The notes beneath the pieces were generated by a model. That model was not told where the DNA came from. It searched no databases and saw nothing but the letters and a program-made list of their open reading frames with translations. DNA of 64,000 nucleotides from Planctomycetota bacterium. Its GTDB lineage: Bacteria > Planctomycetota > Phycisphaerae > WQYP01. Positions 50,184 through 58,951 of the stretch are shown here, in pieces; the stretch's first letter is position 1; each line of letters opens with the position of its first letter. The stretch is from the NCBI GenBank assembly GCA_021800165.1, contig JAJYZF010000012.1, positions 1 to 64,000 on the forward strand, in the 5' to 3' direction. Both the position numbers and the translations under genes were made by a program.

Positions 50184-51146
50184 ATGGACGACAAACAAAA
50201 TTCTCTGGCCATTACGCTGCTGGCGGGTGGCATATCCGCCGAACGTGAAGTTTCGCTTTTGACCGGCGCGCAGATCGCCGCAGCGCTGCACCGTCGCGGC
50301 CACCGTGTCTTTCAAGCGGATGTTGCGCCCACCAACCTTGTCGCCCTCGACCATCAACCGTGTGATGTGGTTTTTCCGGCTCTGCATGGAACCTTCGGCG
50401 AAGACGGTGGTATCCAGGAAATTCTGGAGCAGCGCCGGCTGCCATTTGTGGGGTCCGATTCCGCCTGCTCACGCCTGGCCATGGACAAACTTGCCACCAA
50501 ACAACTGCTTCTCGATCATGGCGTCGCCACTCCGGACTGGCAGGTGGTATACGCCGGCAAATTTAAGGACAGTTGGGTGCCCGCCAGCGGTATTGGCTAT
50601 CCCTGCGTGATCAAACCCATTGCCGAGGGCAGCAGTGTGGACTGTGCCCTGTGCCGCAATGCCCAGGAAGCCCGCGCGCATCTTGGCGCCACACTTCCCC
50701 GCCACGGAAGTATGCTGGTGGAGCGTTTCATCGCCGGACCTGAACTGACCGTGGGCATTATCAATGGCACCCCCCTGCCCACCATTGAAATCCGGTCCAA
50801 GGCAAGCTTCTATGATTACCAGGCCAAATATGTCCGACCCGATACGCAATACCTTTTTGACATTGACCTGCCCGCCGCCGTGCTCGATACAGTACGTAGC
50901 GCCGCTTTGGAAACCTGGCGGTTGGTCGGGGCCCGCCATCTGGCCCGGGTGGATATTATGGTGGATGCGACCGCTTTACAGCCGGCGGTGCTGGAAATTA
51001 ACACCATGCCGGGCTTTACCAGCCACTCGCTGGTGCCCAAAGCCGCCCAACGGGCCGGCATCTCCTTTGATGAACTCTGTGATCGCCTGGTACGGATGGC
51101 CCACCGTGATGGCGCGGTTGCCGCTGCGCCCAGAAACCGAAAGTGA
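50184..51146 (+). CDS. ddl: D-alanine--D-alanine ligase
   Basis: AGGISAEREVSLLTGAQIAAAL; HGTFGEDGGIQEILE; LEINTMPGFTSHSLVPKAA. Confidence 0.95.
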   Translation: MDDKQNSLAITLLAGGISAEREVSLLTGAQIAAALHRRGHRVFQADVAPTNLVALDHQPCDVVFPALHGTFGEDGGIQEILEQRRLPFVGSDSACSRLAMDKLATKQLLLDHGVATPDWQVVYAGKFKDSWVPASGIGYPCVIKPIAEGSSVDCALCRNAQEARAHLGATLPRHGSMLVERFIAGPELTVGIINGTPLPTIEIRSKASFYDYQAKYVRPDTQYLFDIDLPAAVLDTVRSAALETWRLVGARHLARVDIMVDATALQPAVLEINTMPGFTSHSLVPKAAQRAGISFDELCDRLVRMAHRDGAVAAAPRNRK

Positions 51147-52102
51147 ATGTGACCCTCATGGCCGATGACCATAACTCAATGCGTATCCTCCGTCCCTGGC
51201 AAATTCCCTGGGTGCGCGGCCTGCTGGCGGCTTGTGTGGTGGCTGGCGTCGCGGCCGGCATTATTGAATCCTGGCACTATGTTCATAGTTATGCCCGGAA
51301 AATTATTGAACAGCGCGATCACCGCCCTCTCAAACGCATTGTCCTGTTGAATACCCCACCCTGGCTCTCCAAAAGTCTCCTGGATCAGATTGCCCAGGAA
51401 GCTGTTAATTATACCATTTACAATCCGCGCCATCCGGATTACGCCATGCAACTGCGTGATCCTCTCAATGGCAACATTCTGAAAATTCTCGCTCGGCATT
51501 ATTTACAGGATCAAAACGCCGGCGAAAATGCCTGGATCAAGCGTATTAGCTTTATCCGCCGGGCATGGACGCGCAGTGCCCAGATCATCGAGATCTCCGC
51601 CGTTTATCGCCGGCCCGCGGCCTTGGTTGCCGGCCCCACCGGCGGCTATCTGGTGTCGTTTGGCGGTGTGCGCCTGCCCGGGCTATACAAGGTCAACCAA
51701 TTCTCCGCCCTCCGCTGGCTGATCCAAATTATCGGCAGTCAGGCCGCTCCGCCGGCGGCGGGTTCCCAGGTGGATGCACCACGCATACAAGTGGCACTCA
51801 AGTTGATCCATCTGCTGGCGTCCCAGCCGTATTATGGCCAAATTGCCGCGATTAACATGCGGAACCTGGGCGGCAAAACGAGTGCCCTGGCTCCGCAGAT
51901 AACGCTGATCACCCGCTTTGGTACCCAGGTATGGTGGGGCCGCGCTCCCGGGCAGGAAGGCTTTTATGAAGTGCCCGCGGCCCGCAAGCTCAAGTCTCTG
52001 GCGAAAATCTACGCCCGCTTCGGCCGCATCGACGCTGACCGGGCCTATGTTGACATCCGCGGCGACCAGGTGTTGGTGCCCAAGCCCACCACCCAACCGT
52101 AA
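51143..52102 (+). CDS. ftsQ: FtsQ/DivIB-like cell-division protein
   Basis: Single N-terminal TM, POTRA-like region, position directly after ddl (overlapping starts). Confidence 0.7.
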   Translation: MNVTLMADDHNSMRILRPWQIPWVRGLLAACVVAGVAAGIIESWHYVHSYARKIIEQRDHRPLKRIVLLNTPPWLSKSLLDQIAQEAVNYTIYNPRHPDYAMQLRDPLNGNILKILARHYLQDQNAGENAWIKRISFIRRAWTRSAQIIEISAVYRRPAALVAGPTGGYLVSFGGVRLPGLYKVNQFSALRWLIQIIGSQAAPPAAGSQVDAPRIQVALKLIHLLASQPYYGQIAAINMRNLGGKTSALAPQITLITRFGTQVWWGRAPGQEGFYEVPAARKLKSLAKIYARFGRIDADRAYVDIRGDQVLVPKPTTQP

Positions 52103-52129
52103 GCCACAGGCTGTCCTTTGTACACTTGA

Positions 52130-52263
52130 CATGCCCCCGCGACGCTGGCCAACCGCCGGGGCACGGACCAGGATACGGCCAACGTGGTGGCCTTTTTGGC
52201 TTCCGATTTAACCGGCTTTATTACAGGGCTGTTTGTGCCGGTATGCGGCGGCAATGTCATGCC
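52130..52263 (+). pseudogene. C-terminal remnant of an SDR (FabG-like) dehydrogenase
   Basis: Frame reads APATLANRRGTDQDTANVVAFLASDLTGFITGLFVPVCGGNVMP, typical SDR C-terminus with no N-terminal part. Confidence 0.7.
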
Positions 52264-52470
52264 GTGCATTCAGGAAGGGGAAAATTCGGCAGATCGGTGC
52301 ACGATGGCGGCTAAACACCAAGGCTCGACGGCGCGAAGTGGCGGGCCAGCGGTTGCGACGCCGCCGAGGTTGCCGCGGGTGGACAAAAGTAATCGGATGC
52401 TTGGATGGCGTGGGCGTGTCGGCTGCTCTCAAGGTGGCCACAACGCCCCTGCCCTACCCACCACATTCTA

Positions 52471-53019
52471 TCAAACGCGCCGTGCGCTGTTGGCGGCTAA
52501 AACCTGAAAAATGCCGCGGCAGAAAGCGGGTAAGTCATCGGGTTTGCGCGAGCTTACGAAATGCCCGTCCACCACCACTTCCTCATCCAACCATAGAGCG
52601 CCGGCGTTGATTAGATCATCTTTAATACCCGGCGATCCGGTTACTTTCACGCCACGATACACGCCGGCGGAAATGGCGATCCATCCACCATGGCAGATCG
52701 CCGCCAGCAGTTGCCGTTGCTGATGAAAATGACGCACCAACTCCTTGACCTTTTCGTCGCGGCGGAGCTTATCGGGGGCAAATCCACCCGCCAGCACAAC
52801 ACCATCGAAATCTTCGGCCTTGACCTGGGCAATAGCCACATCGGAAACGGCGGGATAACCATGCTTGCCGGTGTACTTGGTGCCGGCCCGTGGACCGGCC
52901 AAGGTTACTCTCGCACCCGCTTCCTGCAGGCGATATTTCGGGTACCAGAGTTCCAAATCTTCGTAGATATCATCCACAAACATAAGGATGTGGCATCCCT
53001 TGACAGGCTCACTGGACAT
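52471..53019 (-). CDS. DJ-1/PfpI family protein
   Basis: ILMFVDDIYEDLELWYPKYRLQEAGARVTLAGP...VLAGGFAPDKLRRDEKVKELVRHFHQQRQLLAAICHGGWI. Confidence 0.94.
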   Translation of the reverse strand: MSSEPVKGCHILMFVDDIYEDLELWYPKYRLQEAGARVTLAGPRAGTKYTGKHGYPAVSDVAIAQVKAEDFDGVVLAGGFAPDKLRRDEKVKELVRHFHQQRQLLAAICHGGWIAISAGVYRGVKVTGSPGIKDDLINAGALWLDEEVVVDGHFVSSRKPDDLPAFCRGIFQVLAANSARRV

Positions 53020-53090
53020 CAATTCTACCCTTACCAGCCAACGGTGGTGTTGCTCGCAACCATGTTTGGCATCGGTTAATCTTGCCGCAG

Positions 53091-53330
53091 TTACGCACGG
53101 CCGCCGCAGGACCCTTTCATGCGACCACAGCCGCACATGCCGCCGGGAGCGGCTTCCGCCGAAGCTCCGCCCGCATCCGCCGCCGCCACGGCGAAAACCG
53201 AAATCTTGCGTTTGGTTTGCCGGGCATGGCAACTGGGACATTGGACTGCCTCATCGGCATGGTTCATGCTGGCAGCGAGATGCTCAAAGCTGGCCCCACA
53301 TTTTTTACATTCGTATTCATAGATAGGCAT
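53091..53330 (-). CDS. FmdB-family zinc-ribbon protein
   Basis: MPIYEYECKKCGASFEHLAAS...VQCPSCHA. Confidence 0.93.
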   Translation of the reverse strand: MPIYEYECKKCGASFEHLAASMNHADEAVQCPSCHARQTKRKISVFAVAAADAGGASAEAAPGGMCGCGRMKGSCGGRA

Positions 53331-53498
53331 AATGCGTGACTCCTTAAAAGTACCTTGCCGACTGTTTTGAGTTTATGCACTGCGGACCGGGGAATCAAGT
53401 GTGGCCGCCGGGAGTTATCAGCCCCAAGAATCCATGGTACGATAAATGAAGCTAGGTTTGGGTCCCAGAGTGCCGCTTGGTCACCAAACCGTATACCA

Positions 53499-53572
53499 GC
53501 GCTTGTAGCTCAATTGGATAGAGCATCCGCCTTCTAAGCGGACGGTTGTGGGTTCGAGTCCCGCCAAGCGCA
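53499..53572 (+). tRNA. tRNA-Arg (TCT)
   Basis: GCGCTTGTAGCTCAATTGGATAGAGCATCCGCCTTCTAAGCGGACGGTTGTGGGTTCGAGTCCCGCCAAGCGCA; anticodon TCT. Confidence 0.96.
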
Positions 53573-53729
53573 TTACCGGCTGGCCCGGCAAAGACGAAGT
53601 TGAACTCCGCGCCGGCTCGCCCGTATGATACTCCAACTAATAGGGGTGCCGAGGCCCGTAAAGTGGACGGAAATTTAAGACCCGCAGGTGGAGCGGGGCG
53701 GTTGGTTCCAGGCCAAGGGAAAGTCTTTG

Positions 53730-54416
53730 ATGAAAACCATGGATCCCAGCTCAACGGCACCAACGCCCAGTGAGCCTCCGCGTAATGAGCGGGCGGCGGC
53801 CTTGCTGGCCGGGGGCGGAACCGCGGGGCCGCTGTCGCAGGGACAAATTGCCCAAATTGTCGCGGCCAAGCGCGAATTGGTTCCCATCCTGAAAGGTCAA
53901 AAAGTGGCGCAGCGCACGGCCGGCGGGTTGATCAGCGCCGGAATTCTTACCGCCATTCTGGCATTTTTCGGCACGTTCAGCATCACCGCACTGGTGATGG
54001 GGTTATGGATGATCGCGGCCGGCTTTATTGAACACTGGCAGGGACAAAAAATTCATCATTTAAAGCCCGAGGCCTTCACCATTCTCATCCGCAATCAATT
54101 GTTGCTGGGGGCGATGTTTGTGATATTAGGCTTGTGGTGGATGCTGGAAGTGCGTCTGGGCTGGATGAGCGCTACCGAAAAGAAGGAAATTCACTCTGTG
54201 ATCACGGCCATGTCGACAGTCGGAGGAGGTGCCGGAGAGGTCAGGTCGCTTATCACCAGCATTGAGTATATCGCCTACGGATCGATTGTCGTCTTGGGCT
54301 TGTGCGGCCAAGGATGGCTGAGCTTTTATTATTGGCAGCGTCGCAATCTCCTCAACAAATATCTGGCCGGTACGCCGGGGTGGATTATTTCCTTGCAGCG
54401 CCACGACACGATTTAG
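53730..54416 (+). CDS. Hypothetical membrane protein
   Basis: MDPSSTAPTPSEPPRNERAAALLAGGG...; three hydrophobic segments. Confidence 0.6.
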   Translation: MKTMDPSSTAPTPSEPPRNERAAALLAGGGTAGPLSQGQIAQIVAAKRELVPILKGQKVAQRTAGGLISAGILTAILAFFGTFSITALVMGLWMIAAGFIEHWQGQKIHHLKPEAFTILIRNQLLLGAMFVILGLWWMLEVRLGWMSATEKKEIHSVITAMSTVGGGAGEVRSLITSIEYIAYGSIVVLGLCGQGWLSFYYWQRRNLLNKYLAGTPGWIISLQRHDTI

Positions 54417-54988
54417 GAAGTTGCAGGTGCGGCATCTCCGCGGATCAGCAGGTCCAACAAACCGGTTTCCGGATTCATCACCAATCCATGCACGCATACA
54501 TCGCCCGGCAAGAGCGGGTGGCGGCGAACCATCTCCACGCTTTGCCGAACTCCATCTTCCACGCGGTCGAAGCCGGCCAGCCACGCCTGAAGGTTGATAC
54601 CGGCATTTTCCAGCGTGGCCAACACCTGATCACTCACACCACGCTGCCGCATTTTCTCCAGTACGCCCTGGCAGTTCAATCCAGCCATGCCGCAACCATG
54701 GTGGCCGACGACGGCGATTTCTCTGGCACCCAACTCATACACGGCCACCAGAATACTGCGCATCACACTGCCAAACGGATGGGAAACAATGGCCCCGGCG
54801 TTCTTGATGAGCTTGACATCGCCGTTACGCACACCCATGGCCTGAGGCAAAAGTTCCACGAGCCTGGTGTCCATGCAGGTCAAAATGACCAGCCGTTTGG
54901 AGGGAAAACGATCGGTGCGCAGCGGTTCATATTCGCGGTGCTCCACAAAGCTGCGGTTGTGGGCCAGAATTTCATCGAGAATGGCCAT
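54413..54988 (-). CDS. Beta-carbonic anhydrase family protein
   Basis: VILTCMDTRLVELLPQAMGVRNGDVKLIKNAGAIV; VVGHHGCGM. Confidence 0.93.
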   Translation of the reverse strand: MAILDEILAHNRSFVEHREYEPLRTDRFPSKRLVILTCMDTRLVELLPQAMGVRNGDVKLIKNAGAIVSHPFGSVMRSILVAVYELGAREIAVVGHHGCGMAGLNCQGVLEKMRQRGVSDQVLATLENAGINLQAWLAGFDRVEDGVRQSVEMVRRHPLLPGDVCVHGLVMNPETGLLDLLIRGDAAPATS

Positions 54989-55019
54989 AGGACGTTATTT
55001 TTCCACCAAAACCACGCGA

Positions 55020-55811
55020 TCAAAACGGCACGTTAAGCCGCAGCCCATCATAGCAGATTTTTATGGGCCCGGGCAAATCGGCTTCGGCCTGGGCATGAAA
55101 AACATCATGGGAAAGATGGGTGAGAAACGCCCGCCCCGGCTGAAGTTTTTTTATGACCGCAATAGCCTGCGCAAAAGAAAAATGCGTCGGGTGGGGGTGC
55201 GGCCGCAGGGCGTCAATAATCAGGGTATCCAGATTTTCAAGTAAGGCCATGGACGACGGAAGAATTTGCGAGCAATCCGTGCAATAGGCAAACTTACCGA
55301 TACGAAAGCCAAGCACGTCGCCGGCTCCGTGCCGGAGCGGAATGGGTATCCACCTGCGGCCTCCAAGCTCAAACGGGCCGTTGATGAGATGCGGCACCAG
55401 TTCCGGTCGATAGACGCCGCTGTCCGCGGGTTTGCTAAAGGCGTACGGAAAGGCTCGCTGTAAGACCTCAAGCGTCTGGGCATTCGCGTAGACTCCAATG
55501 GGGCGCCCCAGCAGAGTATTGTAGCGGCGGATGTCATCAAGGCCGAAGATGTGGTCGGCATGGCCATGGGTGAATACGACGGCCTCCACACGATCGAGCG
55601 CATTGCCCACGGCCTGAAGGCGCAGTTCGGGAGCCGTATCAATCAGAATTTCGTGCTGGTCATAACCAACGGCCACACTGCACCGCATGCGACGATCACG
55701 CGGGTCGGCACTGGAGCATACTGGGCAATGGCAGCCGATCATGGGAACACCGGCGGAAGTACCCGAGCCAAGCACGGTAATTTGCAAGTCGAATGTTTGG
55801 CTCATAGGCAC
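55020..55811 (-). CDS. MBL-fold metallohydrolase (PhnP-like)
   Basis: VLGSGTSAGVPMIGCHCPVCSSADPRDRRMRCSVAV; FTHGHADHIFGLDDIR. Confidence 0.93.
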   Translation of the reverse strand: MPMSQTFDLQITVLGSGTSAGVPMIGCHCPVCSSADPRDRRMRCSVAVGYDQHEILIDTAPELRLQAVGNALDRVEAVVFTHGHADHIFGLDDIRRYNTLLGRPIGVYANAQTLEVLQRAFPYAFSKPADSGVYRPELVPHLINGPFELGGRRWIPIPLRHGAGDVLGFRIGKFAYCTDCSQILPSSMALLENLDTLIIDALRPHPHPTHFSFAQAIAVIKKLQPGRAFLTHLSHDVFHAQAEADLPGPIKICYDGLRLNVPF

Positions 55812-55942
55812 TCACTGGGGCCGCGGAAAAAAGCCGCCTTCCGGCACGCTTACAAACGATTCAATTATACCCCGGAATGCGAAAATTTGCGGCAGGCATC
55901 GCAACGCTGAAAAATCACGTTGGGTACCGGTTTTGCAGTCAT

Positions 55943-55970
55943 TTGAGAAATCTGCCAAAACGGGTATATT
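55943..55970 (+). promoter_or_regulatory. Putative sigma70-type promoter of the small basic protein gene
   Basis: TTGAGA-N16-TATATT about 60 nt upstream of ATG 56031. Confidence 0.45.
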
Positions 55971-56030
55971 GGGGGCGTTTGAATTCGGTCGATCCGATTC
56001 CAGAGCCTTATTACTGTGGAGAAATATATC

Positions 56031-56351
56031 ATGTCGTTGGATCCCAGTTTGCGTGGAAAGAGCACCTTGGAACGCCACCGCAACGTCCTTAAGCGGTCGG
56101 AGCGCATTGCCTTTCTGGAAGATCAGGAAAAATGGAGCCAGGAAAAATCGTCCGTATTTGCCTTGCTAAAGGTGGCCCATCGCAAGGCGTCGGCAGGTAA
56201 GAAGCCGGCGAAGACGGAAGCTGCTGAAGGTGCAACGGTAGCCGCAACTCCAGCGGGTACAGCCACGCCTGCGGCAACCGCAGCCAAGGCCGCGCCGGCC
56301 AAAGGTGCCCCTGTCAAGGCCGCGGCCCCAGCCGCCAAAGCCAAAAAATAG
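56031..56351 (+). CDS. Small basic protein (PVC-type, TIGR04137-like) with Ala/Lys/Pro-rich C-terminal extension
   Basis: MSLDPSLRGKSTLERHRNVLKRSERIAFLEDQEKWSQEKSSVFALLKVAHRKASAGKK then AKTEAAEGATVAATPAGTATPAATAAKAAPAKGAPVKAAAPAAKAKK. Confidence 0.8.
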   Translation: MSLDPSLRGKSTLERHRNVLKRSERIAFLEDQEKWSQEKSSVFALLKVAHRKASAGKKPAKTEAAEGATVAATPAGTATPAATAAKAAPAKGAPVKAAAPAAKAKK

Positions 56352-56468
56352 CCACCGTCCACCCATCACTGACTGTTGGTGGATTCCGCCGCTGCAACCG
56401 CGTGCTGCGGGCAAGTTGCGCCTGAATGCCCATGCCGCACCGAACACGCCCGTCAATGGAAGGTTGCC

Positions 56469-57149
56469 ATGGCCAAAACCATTCCCATTCGTCGGCCACC
56501 CTTCATCAGCGCCAACGCCTTGCTGGCGGTGGTGGCGGCATTACTCTTGGGCCTGTGGCTGGGGAAGCACTTAGCGGGGCCAACGACTTTTCATCCTGGT
56601 CCCTCAACCGCCATGCAGGTTTATTTTTCTCCCAATGGCGGAGCTACCCACGCCTTGACGGACTTAATCGACCACGCCACCAAAAGTGTGTGGGTGGAAG
56701 CTTATTCCTTTACCAGCCGTCCGCTGATCCGGGCGTTGGTACGTGCCCACCAGCGCGGACTGGATGTGGAAATAATCCTGGATAAATCCCATCTGCTTAA
56801 GAAGAATTACCGCACCCGGCGTTACACACGCCGACCAAGCCCGGCCCTGAAAGCCTTCTATACCGCCGGCATTCCCACCTACATCGATGCCCGGTACCTC
56901 ATTGCCCATAACAAGGTGATGCTTATTGACGGCCGGATTATCTGCACGGGCAGCTTTAACTACAGCTACGCCGCCGCCAAATTCAATGCCGAAAATATGC
57001 TCGTGATCCGAAATGTGCCCGGCCTTTTCAACCAATACCAAGCCAATTTTGAATTCCACCGACGAACCAGCCAACGGTATCATCCGGGATTGGTGCTGCG
57101 GCATGTATTTCACTGGTCCAGCCGCAACCGTGTCACGGATCTTAAATAA
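56469..57149 (+). CDS. Phospholipase D-like protein, single HKD motif
   Basis: IAHNKVMLIDGRIICTGSFNYSYAAAKFNAENMLVI. Confidence 0.88.
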   Translation: MAKTIPIRRPPFISANALLAVVAALLLGLWLGKHLAGPTTFHPGPSTAMQVYFSPNGGATHALTDLIDHATKSVWVEAYSFTSRPLIRALVRAHQRGLDVEIILDKSHLLKKNYRTRRYTRRPSPALKAFYTAGIPTYIDARYLIAHNKVMLIDGRIICTGSFNYSYAAAKFNAENMLVIRNVPGLFNQYQANFEFHRRTSQRYHPGLVLRHVFHWSSRNRVTDLK

Positions 57150-57354
57150 GCATTACCCCGGCCCCACTGGGGTAAAAAGGGCTTCGCAACTTGGCACGCG
57201 GGGCAGTAAAATACCGACAGGCCGTGACCAAGCCGGAAACCTTGGGTATCGGAACCATCGGCTTGATTCTAAGCCGCGTTGCGGATAGAGTAAGTAACGC
57301 ATACTTAACCTGTAGGCGATGTATGTAATAGCCTTTTGGCTTGGAGTATTTTTT

Positions 57355-57993
57355 ATGATGCAGACCAAAGCCGAAAATATCGTCTGGCATGCCGCGAAAG
57401 TAACCCGCCAGCAGCGCACCGAGATTTTTGGTACCGCCCCCTGTGTCGTCTGGCTCACCGGCCTTTCCGGGTGCGGCAAATCCACCATTGCCGTAAAATT
57501 GGAACAACAGCTTTTAGCCCACGGTCATCCGGCTTATGTTCTAGATGGGGATAACCTTCGCCACGGCCTGAATCGCGATCTAAGCTTTTCCGCCGCCGAT
57601 CGATCAGAAAATATCCGCCGCGTTGGTGAGGTGGCCAAATTGCTCAGCGATGCCGGATTTATCGCCATTGTCAGCCTGATCAGCCCCTATAAAAAGGATC
57701 GCGGCACAGCCCGCCAACTGCTTGGCCCGGAAGAGTTTATCGAGGTGTTCGTCGATGCTCCGCTGGAAATTTGTCGCCAGCGAGATCCCAAGGGTCTTTA
57801 TAAAAAAGCTGATGCCGCCATTGCCGCGGGTAAACCCATGATGATGACCGGCGTGGATGCACCCTACGAACCGCCGGAGGCACCGGAGCTGCACCTGGCC
57901 ACGGACCGACAATCCGTCGAGCAGTGCGTCCAGCAGATACTGGACTATCTTTGGCAACACCGACGATTGCTGCCCCCAAAAAAAGACCAGTAA
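57355..57993 (+). CDS. cysC: Adenylylsulfate kinase
   Basis: VVWLTGLSGCGKSTIAVKLEQQLLAHGHPAYVLDGDNLRHGLNRDLSFSAADRSENIRRVGEVAKL. Confidence 0.96.
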   Translation: MMQTKAENIVWHAAKVTRQQRTEIFGTAPCVVWLTGLSGCGKSTIAVKLEQQLLAHGHPAYVLDGDNLRHGLNRDLSFSAADRSENIRRVGEVAKLLSDAGFIAIVSLISPYKKDRGTARQLLGPEEFIEVFVDAPLEICRQRDPKGLYKKADAAIAAGKPMMMTGVDAPYEPPEAPELHLATDRQSVEQCVQQILDYLWQHRRLLPPKKDQ

Positions 57994-58018
57994 ACCTTCG
58001 CGAAGTAAGGACTTTTCA

Positions 58019-58951
58019 ATGCCATCTGCACCCTACGTTGATTTACACAGCCATTCCACCGCCAGCGACGGCACATTGACTCCAACGGAGTTGGTCAACG
58101 CAGCGCAACGGGTGGGCTTGGCGGGTCTGGCCCTGACCGACCATGACACCGGCAACGGATTGCTGGAAGCTCAGGCAGAAGCGGCACGTATCGGCCTGCG
58201 CTTTGTGCCGGGCATTGAAATTACCGCGGAATTTCGCCCGCCCGTGGCCATGGACATTCTCGGACATTTTATCGATCCAACCTCATCGGCACTGCAACAA
58301 ATGAGCCACCTGTTGATAGAAGCCCGCGATTCACGTAATCCTAAAATCATAGCCCGACTCAACGAACTCGGCTGCAATATCACTCTGGAACAGGCCCAAG
58401 CCATCGCCCACAAAAAGATCCCCGCCGGGCAACCCTTTGTGCTGGGTCGGCCACACATTGCCCAGGCTTTGGTGGATTCCGGCTGCGTGGCCTCCGTCAA
58501 GCAGGCTTTTGATGTATATCTAGGCTCGGGGGGGTCCGCCTACTTTGATAAAGCTCGCCTGACCCCGCGCCAAGCCATTGAGTGCATTCACAACGCCGGC
58601 GGTTTGGCCACGCTGGCCCACCCCGTGCATCTGGCCATTGTCAACCCCACGGAGTTGCAAACGCTGGTGGCCGGCCTGGTGGACCTGGGACTTGATGGCA
58701 TCGAAGTCTGGCATGCCGACCATCGACCGCAAGACTGCCAATTATTTCTAAGCATTGCCCACCGTTACAATCTCGCCGTAACCGGTGGATCCGATTTTCA
58801 TGGCCGCAACAAACCCGATGTGGCCCTGGGTCTGGGTAAAGGGAACGTGGCGGTGCCGGTGGCGGTACTCAACGATCTCGAAGCGCGTTGGCACCAGCGT
58901 AGCGGTACCTTCGCCGCACCGGCCTCCCCACGAACAGGGGAGACTTTATGA
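58019..58951 (+). CDS. PHP-domain phosphoesterase (3',5'-nucleoside bisphosphate phosphatase-like)
   Basis: YVDLHSHSTASDGTLTPTELVNAAQRVGLAGLALTDHDTGNGLLEA; GSDFHGRNKPDVALG. Confidence 0.93.
   Translation: MPSAPYVDLHSHSTASDGTLTPTELVNAAQRVGLAGLALTDHDTGNGLLEAQAEAARIGLRFVPGIEITAEFRPPVAMDILGHFIDPTSSALQQMSHLLIEARDSRNPKIIARLNELGCNITLEQAQAIAHKKIPAGQPFVLGRPHIAQALVDSGCVASVKQAFDVYLGSGGSAYFDKARLTPRQAIECIHNAGGLATLAHPVHLAIVNPTELQTLVAGLVDLGLDGIEVWHADHRPQDCQLFLSIAHRYNLAVTGGSDFHGRNKPDVALGLGKGNVAVPVAVLNDLEARWHQRSGTFAAPASPRTGETL

Noticed and set aside
53452-53763. Minus-strand ORF containing GGTRTHNRPLRRRMLYPIELQ
   Set aside because: Well-known artefact of translating a tRNA (here tRNA-Arg) in antisense.
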